The translations under genes were made by a program, and so were the position numbers. Under the pieces are notes generated by a model. It had not been told where the DNA came from and did not search any database. It was given only the letters and a program-made list of their open reading frames with translations. From Candidatus Zixiibacteriota bacterium (lineage in GTDB: Bacteria > Zixibacteria > MSB-5A5 > GN15 > JACZUZ01), in NCBI GenBank assembly GCA_024280835.1, contig JAJRPJ010000011.1, positions 248,001 through 312,000 of the forward strand: DNA of 64,000 nucleotides, read 5' to 3'. Below, in pieces: positions 57,736-64,000 of this stretch (positions are counted from its first letter, which is position 1; every line of letters starts with the position of its first letter).

Positions 57736-58503
57736 TTAGCGCTGAAACTTGGCAATCAAGCGAATTCCATGGAGAGTGAGATCAGGACAGACCGCTGAAA
57801 ACAGGTCACAATGTTCAGCGATTAGCGCTCCGAGTCCGCCAGTGGCGATAACTTGTGGAGTTTGCCCAAGCTCTTGGCCGATACGTTTGAGCAAATATTC
57901 AATCTCACCGATTGTACCATAGAACATCCCCGATTTGATAGCATCACTGGTATTACGAGCAATCACTCCGCCCGAGGGTGGCTCAATTGACACAGATTCT
58001 AGTAGCGCCGCTTTCTTAGCCAGAGTCTCCACCGCGGTTTTGGGGCCAGGGCAAATGATACCGCCGATATAGTCACCAGCGCTTGAGAGAATATCGAATG
58101 TCGTAGCTGTGCCAAAATCTACAACCACCAATGGCTCGCCGGAGTTATGGTAAAGCTCTCTGGCGGCCACAGCATTGCAAATTCTATCGGCTCCAACCTG
58201 ACTCGGGTCATCAAAATCTAATCTTAGCGGCAGTTTGACCTTGGCGTTGATTAGCAATGGTCGGCGCTGACTCATACCATAGATATAGGTCGCCAGTGTC
58301 TGGCTAAGTTTTGGAACAACCGATGCAATCGCGATTTGCTCTGGAGAGATATTTTGTTTCTCTAGCCAAGCTGCAAACGGCCGAATCAATGTCTCTTGCG
58401 GATTGGCTCTTTCGGACTCAAACCTCTCAGAGTTGATGAGCTTGTCTCCGTCAAAAACCCCGACGACAGTATTGGTATTACCTATGTCAACTGCGATTAG
58501 CAT
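57736..58503 (-). CDS. coaX: Type III pantothenate kinase CoaX
   Basis: The protein has 255 residues. It opens with the ASKHA phosphate loop MLIAVDIGNTNTVVGVFDGD and has IASVVPKL, the pantothenate-binding GADRICNAVAA, LVVVDFGTATTFD (phosphate 2), GGIICPGPKTAVETLAKKAA and GGLGALIA near the end. It phosphorylates pantothenate, the first step of CoA synthesis; type III enzymes need a monovalent cation and are not feedback-inhibited by CoA. It precedes no obvious operon partner here. Confidence 0.96.
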   Translation of the reverse strand: MLIAVDIGNTNTVVGVFDGDKLINSERFESERANPQETLIRPFAAWLEKQNISPEQIAIASVVPKLSQTLATYIYGMSQRRPLLINAKVKLPLRLDFDDPSQVGADRICNAVAARELYHNSGEPLVVVDFGTATTFDILSSAGDYIGGIICPGPKTAVETLAKKAALLESVSIEPPSGGVIARNTSDAIKSGMFYGTIGEIEYLLKRIGQELGQTPQVIATGGLGALIAEHCDLFSAVCPDLTLHGIRLIAKFQR

Positions 58504-58550
58504 ATAAGTAGAATATAGGAGCTAGAGGAACCTCACGGTAGTCAGCAGCT

Positions 58551-58730
58551 CTATTTGCTCTTTCTTCTTGGGCGTCTGACTAACTCGCCAGCGCAATTCG
58601 GACAAGTAGCGCCCATCATTTCGGTGCAATTGGGACAAAAAGTACACTCATGAACGTAGATGAATGCATCCGATTCGTCCTGCAGTTCAGTGTGACAGCG
58701 GCCACATTCATTTTTCATCTCTAAAGCCAT
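58551..58730 (-). CDS. DUF1272 zinc-ribbon-like small protein
   Basis: A 59-residue ORF with three CxxC pairs: NECGRCHTEL, VHECTFCPNCTEM and ATCPNCAGELVRRPRRKSK. This matches DUF1272 (ECTFC.dCae, CPNCGGELVRRP) from memory along its length. It probably binds two zinc ions; function unknown. ATG at 58730; an internal ATG at 58718 would leave all cysteines. Confidence 0.85.
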   Translation of the reverse strand: MALEMKNECGRCHTELQDESDAFIYVHECTFCPNCTEMMGATCPNCAGELVRRPRRKSK

Positions 58731-58766
58731 TTTTCTCTACTCTCACAAGCTAGACAATTAGTCAAC

Positions 58767-59186
58767 TCAGGGCGCCAACCAATTTAGCGGCGCTATATCA
58801 ATATTGCGCATTATCCAAAAAGCGCCAACAGTCAACCAGAATAACCAAACAACTGGCCGCGAAACAATAGGGACGCGAAACCCAAGGCCCTCTCCTCGAC
58901 TGAACCTGCGATATGAATATACTGCCAAAGAGACCGGCAATAAACAAACCGCCAACAAATTCATCGACAGCGCCGCGGCAAACTCGCCATGCAATAACAA
59001 ATGCCCCGCTCGCAAAGCGCCACAACTAGGACAATGCCAACCAGTCACTTCATGAAGAATGCAATGCGGATACCAGCTAGTTTCCGCTGGGTTGAAAAAG
59101 AACAATATCAAAAGCGCGCCGCTGGTTCCAAGCGCCACCAGAGCTAACCAATAACGTTGAAAAAATTGCAGAGCGATCTGAGACAT
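58767..59186 (-). CDS. DUF2752 membrane protein
   Basis: 139 residues from the ATG at 59186; longer frames run back into the tag gene. It has a family-typical CILHEVTGWHCPSCGALRAG motif between hydrophobic helices (WLALVALGTSGALLILFFFN, AALSMNLLAVCLLPVSLAV) and ends with WLTVGAFWIMRNIDIAPLNW. It is an inner-membrane protein with three predicted helices; no biochemical role known. It starts 16 bases after tag and is likely co-transcribed with it. Confidence 0.88.
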   Translation of the reverse strand: MSQIALQFFQRYWLALVALGTSGALLILFFFNPAETSWYPHCILHEVTGWHCPSCGALRAGHLLLHGEFAAALSMNLLAVCLLPVSLAVYSYRRFSRGEGLGFRVPIVSRPVVWLFWLTVGAFWIMRNIDIAPLNWLAP

Positions 59187-59202
59187 TTGGCAATCTTTGT
59201 TT

Positions 59203-59787
59203 CTAGCTCTTGGTGCTAAGCTTCTTATAGCGAAAACACGAGGTTTCATGATCGTTGACCAAACCCGCCGCCTGCATATAGGCATAACAAATTGTCGGAC
59301 CACAAAACCCAAAGCCACGTTTTTTCATATCTTTGCTCATTGCTTCCGAAGTCTCAGTTTTAGCAGGAACCTGTGACATGTCTTTCCATTTATTGACGAT
59401 TGGTTTTCCATTGACAAAAGCCCAAATATATTTATCAAAACTCCCGAACTCTTTTTGGACAACCAGAAATGCTTTGGCGCTGGTCACCGCGGCGTTGACT
59501 TTTAGACGATTGCGAATAATGCCAGGGTTTTCAAGTAATTTCGCGATTCGCTTTTCGGTAAAACGCGCCACTTTTACTGGATCAAAATCAGCAAAGGCTT
59601 TCCGATAGTTCTCCCGCTTACGTAAAACAGTCAGCCAAGACAATCCCGCCTGCGCCGCATCGAGAATGAGATATTCAAAATGTACACGGTCGTCATGCAC
59701 AGGAGTCCCCCACTCGGTATCATGATATTCAAGCATCAGTTCATCACCGAGGCACCATTTGCACCTCTTTTGTGTCTTCTGAGTCAT
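59203..59787 (-). CDS. tag: DNA-3-methyladenine glycosylase I (Tag)
   Basis: The protein has 194 residues. It begins KRCKWCLGDELMLEYHDTEW with the zinc-binding Cys and His, contains FEYLILDAAQAGLSWLTVLR and RNRLKVNAAVTSAKA, and ends with FGFCGPTICYAYMQAAGLVN, NDHETSCFRY (remaining zinc ligands). It removes 3-methyladenine from alkylated DNA in base-excision repair. Length and motifs are normal. Confidence 0.95.
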   Translation of the reverse strand: MTQKTQKRCKWCLGDELMLEYHDTEWGTPVHDDRVHFEYLILDAAQAGLSWLTVLRKRENYRKAFADFDPVKVARFTEKRIAKLLENPGIIRNRLKVNAAVTSAKAFLVVQKEFGSFDKYIWAFVNGKPIVNKWKDMSQVPAKTETSEAMSKDMKKRGFGFCGPTICYAYMQAAGLVNDHETSCFRYKKLSTKS

Positions 59788-60087
59788 TCGTCGGTGTCCT
59801 TTTAGATACGCCGTTTAGATACACAGCTTTGATACATAGTGAAAATCGCCTCGCATTGGGCCTACAATTTATCAAAAAACAACCACAATGGCCAAAAGGC
59901 AAGTAGAGCTTTATCACATATTATTAACCAATGTACCTCTACTTAATAGCCAAGAAAACAAATCGAGAGAATCAGGCTTGCCCGCACTTATTCGCGTATC
60001 TATATTCATGTGGAGCTTAAAAGCTCCCATGTCGATACAATCATTAGAAACAAACATTAGAACAAAGCAAATGGCAGCGTGATTTCA

Positions 60088-61392
60088 ATGAATCAAGTAC
60101 AGTTATCAGCCAACCAGACGAAGCAGAAACCAATGAATCTACCTTCTGAATTTCATCCTCTCCAGCAAGTGATTGTCCACACTCCAGGACCAGAATGGGA
60201 GATGGTGCCGCTTGAATCGGATATGGCCGAGTCATATTTGGTCGAGGACATTCTGTTTCTCAAGAAGGCCGCCGCTGAACACACCGAGTTCGTCGAATGT
60301 TTGCGCCATATCGCGGGAGATGATGGAATCCATCAATTCTCAGATCTCTTGACTGAAATACTCTCTGATGACAAAGTCCGCTCAGATATAGTCGGTGCAG
60401 TCTCGGCGCTTGAAGGTGTCGGACTGAAAACCCATGACTTCCTGCTCAGCTCAGATTTATCAACCAAAGACTTATCTGCGATACTAATCAGTGGCTCTGA
60501 TGGTGACACCAACACTAGGCGCAGATATTTTCGTCCAATTCCGAATTTAATGTTCACTCGCGATGTCGGGGCTTTCATTGGCCAGACGGTGATTTTGGCG
60601 CATCCCGCCAAACGTGTGCGGCTTCGTGAAGGATTATTGGCACAATATATTTTCCGTTATCATCGACTGTTTGCTGAGACTCAGATAGTCGACATACTTG
60701 ATGACGCAGCTACTATTACATCAGGCGAAGCAGTGCATATAGAAGGCGGCGATGTCATGGCGCTTGATAGTGAGACATTGGTCGTCGGTACAGGTCAGCG
60801 AACTACAAAACTCGCAGTTGAGCTTTTGGCACAACGCCTACTTAGCGAAGGCATAATCAAACGTTTAATTATGGTTGAACTTCCCGCCGAACGCGCAACC
60901 ATGCATCTCGACACTGTCTTCACTGTAATTGGTCCCGAGGACTGTGTCTATTTCCCACCACTCTTCAGTGAAGATGACACTACAACCATACCAGCGCGCG
61001 CCTTGACCTACGAACTAGTAAATGGCCAAGCGCAAGTCACACATGACTCAAGCCCAGGAGGACTTTTCTGTGCGCTAGAGAGAATCGGATACAGTTTCCC
61101 AAATCGCTTTAAGTGCGGTGGAGACTCGCCGCTGTTTCAATCGCGAGAACAATGGACCGATGGCGCCAATTTGTTTGCCGCTCGCGAAACTGTCGCTTTC
61201 ATTTACGAACGCAACACCGAAACCATCGCCTCCTTTGAAGAAGCTGGCTATAGTATTGTGACACCCGCAGAGTTTCTAAAGCTTGACCCATCCACTGTAG
61301 AGAAGACTTTGGTCTCGGTCAATGGCGCCGAACTTTCCCGCGGTCGAGGTGGCGCACGTTGCATGACCATGCCAATCTCACGACATAGCTAA
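60088..61392 (+). CDS. arcA: Arginine deiminase
   Basis: 434 residues from the ATG at 60088 (a GTG at 60079 and an ATG at 60133 are alternatives; none has a clear ribosome-binding site). Guanidino-modifying family motifs are in order: RPIPNLMFTRDVGAFIG, HIEGGDVMALDSETLVVGTG, ERATMHLDTVFTVIG and the catalytic Cys in RGRGGARCMTMP near the C-terminus. It hydrolyses arginine to citrulline and ammonia in the cytoplasm. No carbamate kinase or ornithine transcarbamylase gene is next to it in the window, so its role may be nitrogen or pH handling rather than a clustered ADI pathway. Confidence 0.95.
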   Translation: MNQVQLSANQTKQKPMNLPSEFHPLQQVIVHTPGPEWEMVPLESDMAESYLVEDILFLKKAAAEHTEFVECLRHIAGDDGIHQFSDLLTEILSDDKVRSDIVGAVSALEGVGLKTHDFLLSSDLSTKDLSAILISGSDGDTNTRRRYFRPIPNLMFTRDVGAFIGQTVILAHPAKRVRLREGLLAQYIFRYHRLFAETQIVDILDDAATITSGEAVHIEGGDVMALDSETLVVGTGQRTTKLAVELLAQRLLSEGIIKRLIMVELPAERATMHLDTVFTVIGPEDCVYFPPLFSEDDTTTIPARALTYELVNGQAQVTHDSSPGGLFCALERIGYSFPNRFKCGGDSPLFQSREQWTDGANLFAARETVAFIYERNTETIASFEEAGYSIVTPAEFLKLDPSTVEKTLVSVNGAELSRGRGGARCMTMPISRHS

Positions 61393-61514
61393 TTCATCAA
61401 AAACTCCAACACCTTCAAGCGCTCTTTATCGCTCTCTCTTTAACGTTCCTTGTGTAGCGCCTCCTTCAATTTCACCAACCTCAATCTCTATCACTTAGAA
61501 CTAAGCCTCGCTTT

Positions 61515-61554
61515 AGCGACCTTCTTTTGTCAAATAGGTCGCTTCTTCTTTTTG
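61515..61554 (+). terminator. Intrinsic terminator after arginine deiminase
   Basis: AGCGACCT and AGGTCGCT form an 8-bp stem around a 13-base loop, followed by TCTTCTTTTTG. It lies 120 bases downstream of the arginine deiminase stop. Confidence 0.8.
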
Positions 61555-61905
61555 TTGGATTCTGATAGAAACATTGCAAAATGCGTCGATTTTCACTCCG
61601 AAAACACATTTTGGGTAAACTTTAGCTGAAAAAGTGTGAAAAAAATGCACAAATCGCCAAAGGTTCTGTCGGACAAGCCGATAACTAAAACAAATTCATC
61701 GTGTTATGTGGATTAGTGTGATTTTTGAAATGCATTTCCGCTACGTGATGAGAACAGAAAAAGAAGATAACAGAAGAACTAAGTAACCTAATCACAAAGA
61801 AGGGGATGACGTTCGGAGAAGACGCTTTTGTTTGAGTATCAAATATGAGCGCTGGATTCTTGCGAAGTTCCGTTTGAGCATTAACACATTGAAAGGAGCC
61901 ATCAC
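61555..61905. other. Leader region of the histone-like gene
   Basis: Around 350 bases without a gene. It probably contains the promoter of the basic DNA-binding protein (61906); the ribosome-binding site AAGGAG is 7 bases before its ATG. No other element is recognised. Confidence 0.4.
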
Positions 61906-62382
61906 ATGGCTTTTCGTAAAACAACCGCACGTCGTAAACCAGCAGCCAAGCGCAATGCTACACCGCGCGCCACAACCCGTCGCAGCGCCACCAAGCGCGG
62001 CGCCACAGTTCGCGTAAAAGTTTGGTCCGCCAGTGAGATCAGCCAGTTGCGTAAAAAATATCGCAACACAACCAACACCAAAATTGCCAAGTCACTTGGT
62101 CGTACAGTTGCTTCTGTCCGCGCCAAAGCTGGTTCATTGAGCCTCAAGAAGAACAAAAACTTCTTGTCAATGGTCGCCAAGACTGCTGGTAACGGTGGTA
62201 TGAAAACCCGCAAGAGCACAGCTCGCAAGACTGTCGCCCGTAAGGCCAGTTCAATGCGCGGTAAAGCTACCAAGCGCACCGCCGCGAAGCGTAATGCTCC
62301 AAAGCGTAAAACTTCAGCTCGTAAGAGCTCGACACGTCGCGCCACTTCATCCATGAAGCGTAAGGCCACACGTCGTCGCTAG
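61906..62382 (+). CDS. Myb-like DNA-binding protein with histone H1-like basic tails
   Basis: The protein has 158 residues. A central Myb/SANT-like helix-turn-helix (residues ~39-80: VWSASEISQLRKKYRNTTNT, KIAKSLGRTVASVRAKAGSL) is flanked by Lys/Arg/Ala/Thr/Ser-rich tails of about 35 and 75 residues (ATPRATTRRSATKRG, RKSTARKTVARKASS). The tails resemble bacterial histone H1-like proteins. It probably binds DNA widely, as a nucleoid protein or dual-mode regulator. It is a monocistronic gene with its own strong terminator (62425-62454), consistent with high expression. Confidence 0.85.
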   Translation: MAFRKTTARRKPAAKRNATPRATTRRSATKRGATVRVKVWSASEISQLRKKYRNTTNTKIAKSLGRTVASVRAKAGSLSLKKNKNFLSMVAKTAGNGGMKTRKSTARKTVARKASSMRGKATKRTAAKRNAPKRKTSARKSSTRRATSSMKRKATRRR

Positions 62383-62424
62383 TCGTTGAAATGACATTCA
62401 GCTCGTAAGGGTTGAATTGAAAAA

Positions 62425-62454
62425 GCCCGACAGCGAGACTGTCGGGCTTTTTTT
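62425..62454 (+). terminator. Strong intrinsic terminator after histone-like gene
   Basis: GCCCGACAG and CTGTCGGGC pair perfectly around CGAGA and are followed by TTTTTTT. Confidence 0.92.
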
Positions 62455-62588
62455 GTGCTTATGACACTAGGGAAAACTTAGGCATGGCTCTGCCAGTTTT
62501 GAACCTGTTAGTATCTAGTCCAGATTCGAGTACCTCACCTGAAGTCTGCAGCAATCATGTCTCGAATGTCTTACTACAATCAAACGAA

Positions 62589-62611
62589 GCCCGACAGATA
62601 TACTGCCGGGC
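62589..62611 (-). terminator. Hairpin after Spondin_N lipoprotein gene
   Basis: GCCCGACAG and CTGCCGGGC pair with one mismatch around ATATA; on the minus strand TTCGTTT follows. It is a probable terminator for the minus-strand gene ending at 62675. Confidence 0.55.
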
Positions 62612-62674
62612 CTCATTTTGCTGCTCTTTCGTAGCTTTATTGTAGGGCTAATGCTAAGAGTTTAAAGTCTTCGA

Positions 62675-63565
62675 CTAATCGTCGTCTCCATCGTCGTCAT
62701 TGTCGTTGTCATGATCAGACTCACCGCCAGAAATGAGTTCGATAGTGACTTTCGTAATCTTCTTTTCGATGACATTGGCATATGGGTCGAGATCGCCATT
62801 ACCCTGTGTGCCTTTATGCTTTTTGATGCGCTGATGTGGGCTCGAGTCGACAGCATCGTTTTCATTGCCATTGGGATCACCCGCTAGAGCAATAGCTCCC
62901 AAAGCGCTACAACCATCAACAATGTCTGAACTATTCTCGGTATTGTATTCTGTGCCAGCGTCATAGGCCTTTGTGTAATAAACTCGTTTGCCTTCTTTCG
63001 GTAATTTGACCGAATTCAAACCAGTGAATCCGTCATTTGTGCAGATCAACATCGCCGCAATCGAAAGACGGTCATGCTTCTTACCTGTGATTTCAAAGGT
63101 AACATAGTCTTTGAAATTGCCGACCATTGTGCCATAACGTGTCAGTGGCATACCAACATTGACAGCATCAGTCGAAGACGATGAAGCGCTGTAGCGATTG
63201 AACATCAATGAGACATCACCATTCTCTGCGATGGCCTCCAAACCACGCGAGGCGAGCTTGCCGACTTCAAACATTGTAAAACCTTTGACATGAGTGGCAA
63301 TAACTGGTGGGGCTAGCGGCTGTCCGACACTCAGGTTCTTGATAGTAACACGATAAGTACGCAGCCCATCACTGTCTTCGGAATCATCGGAGTCTGATTC
63401 GTCGCGCGAGCTACGGTATAGAGTTTGGAACTCTGGTGTTTCGTTGTCTGATGTAGTGGCGCTTGACGCATCGGAATTTAACATAGTGTCGTTTCCGCTA
63501 CAACCTACGAATGTCGCGCCTGATAAGGCGAAGACCGCTAGTAGTGTCAGCATTGATTTCTGCAT
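62675..63565 (-). CDS. Spondin_N domain lipoprotein
   Basis: 296 residues from the ATG at 63565, with GGGAGG 9 bases upstream. A lipoprotein signal (SMLTLLAVFALSGATFVGCS, lipid on the Cys) is followed by an acidic low-complexity linker (SSRDESDSDDSEDSD) and the Spondin_N domain: YRVTIKNLSVGQPLAPPVIA, THVKGFTMFEVGKLASRGLE, AAMLICTNDGFTGLNSVKLP, AYDAGTEYNTE. The very C-terminus is an Asp-rich tail (DHDNDNDDDGDDD) likely to bind calcium. It is probably exposed on the outer membrane, possibly in adhesion. It is followed upstream by an anti-sigma factor gene. Confidence 0.9.
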   Translation of the reverse strand: MQKSMLTLLAVFALSGATFVGCSGNDTMLNSDASSATTSDNETPEFQTLYRSSRDESDSDDSEDSDGLRTYRVTIKNLSVGQPLAPPVIATHVKGFTMFEVGKLASRGLEAIAENGDVSLMFNRYSASSSSTDAVNVGMPLTRYGTMVGNFKDYVTFEITGKKHDRLSIAAMLICTNDGFTGLNSVKLPKEGKRVYYTKAYDAGTEYNTENSSDIVDGCSALGAIALAGDPNGNENDAVDSSPHQRIKKHKGTQGNGDLDPYANVIEKKITKVTIELISGGESDHDNDNDDDGDDD

Positions 63566-63790
63566 ACTGAAAAACCTCCCTAAAAATGTAAGAAATTGTT
63601 TAGCGAACAATGTTTAGTAAATGTCTTCTGGCAAATGTCGTTTACCAAGCATTGAGCGCGCGCTTGAGGCGCCAGTCGGAGAGCTGGAGCTTCGTTGTTG
63701 TCATGGAGGAATACGATATGAAGCTGTAAATTGGATTGAATAAATCTATTTATTTCTTCGAAAAGCTTCAGGAAGCTAGACTTGGATGGC

Positions 63791-64000
63791 TTAGTGAATT
63801 TTGCTAAGCGTATTGTAGCCAAGGAGATAGCGCATGCCGGTTGGCTCTTTGACACCACCAATTGGCTCAATTGTGACCATGAAGGAATCAATCGAAGCAA
63901 CAGTTGGCAAACCGCGGAATTTCAGGAGCGCATAACCATCATTCTGAACTGTGAAGACACCAACACTTTGGGTGACACTATCGTGCTTAATCCAAGCCTG
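63791..64000 (-). CDS. Anti-sigma factor, RskA-like C-terminal part (runs off window)
   Basis: The minus-strand frame is open from the right edge to a TAA at 63791-63793: 69 residues such as SVGVFTVQNDGYALLKFRGL, SIDSFMVTIEPIGGVKEPTG. The ending FMVTIEP.GG..EPTG is characteristic of the RskA (anti-sigma-K) C-terminal domain in the periplasm. The N-terminal cytoplasmic sigma-binding and membrane parts lie beyond the edge, as would the sigma factor. It is upstream of and on the same strand as the Spondin_N gene. Confidence 0.75.
   Translation of the reverse strand, partial: QAWIKHDSVTQSVGVFTVQNDGYALLKFRGLPTVASIDSFMVTIEPIGGVKEPTGMRYLLGYNTLSKIH

Noticed and set aside
61902-62369. Long minus-strand ORF opposite the histone-like gene
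   Set aside because: It is the antisense shadow of the Lys/Arg-rich repeats (Leu/Arg/Ala-rich product); the plus frame has the ribosome-binding site, terminator and Myb-like domain.

Overview
The window looks like a chromosomal segment of a Gram-negative bacterium of the Fibrobacteres-Chlorobi-Bacteroidetes (FCB) group or a neighbouring candidate phylum. Candidatus Zixibacteria is my best guess, at moderate confidence. The grounds are YPNPFNP-type C-terminal sorting domains on very large secreted proteins, dockerin-like C-termini (NIADVT...IARIFTGG) on other secreted proteins, a PgsB-PgsC-PgsW poly-gamma-glutamate locus, a groESL operon with a CIRCE operator, and a Spondin_N lipoprotein next to an RskA-like anti-sigma factor.

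Layout. (1) 1-5370: two tandem, partly duplicated Ser/Thr kinase-TPR genes on the minus strand; the first runs off the left edge. (2) 5600-16185 and 24230-36765: a surface/secreted protein region. It holds three giant minus-strand proteins (HAF repeats, CSLREA-type beta-helix modules, C-terminal sorting domain; one is frameshifted) and two plus-strand dockerin-tailed proteins, a beta-propeller and a beta-helix. (3) 16274-21140: a tightly overlapping five-gene operon, pgsB-pgsC-pgsW plus a secreted beta protein and a predicted outer-membrane barrel. I read it as synthesis plus envelope export of a polyglutamate-like polymer. (4) 22073-24018: a LytS/LytTR two-component pair. (5) 37542-48212: a type I restriction-modification island (hsdM, unknown gene(s), frameshifted hsdS, a DUF6119/TIGR04141 gene, hsdR, a TOPRIM-like gene) with an XRE regulator whose divergent promoter region carries AACGA-NN-TCGTT operator-like palindromes. 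(6) 48253-54344: accessory genes and a mobile-element module of primase-helicase, a 55-residue ORF and a large serine recombinase. The recombinase reading frame ends inside the 3' end of tRNA-Asp. (7) 54336-64000: housekeeping region with tRNA-Asp, tRNA-Val, groEL-groES, coaX, DUF1272 and DUF2752 proteins, tag, arginine deiminase, a Myb-like/histone-tail DNA-binding protein, a Spondin_N lipoprotein and a partial anti-sigma factor.

The points most worth a second look are these. A dispersed intergenic element of about 60-70 bp occurs in six same-strand copies, five of them just 3' of minus-strand genes. The pgs operon has two extra envelope genes. The giant proteins carry a metalloprotease-like region that seems to have lost its HExxH motif. 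The recombinase is inserted at tRNA-Asp. Several genes are broken by a single base (hsdS, the 26110-30704 beta-helix gene, possibly the gene at 44825-45692), which may be real mutations or assembly errors. All family assignments come from reading motifs by eye; no searches were run.
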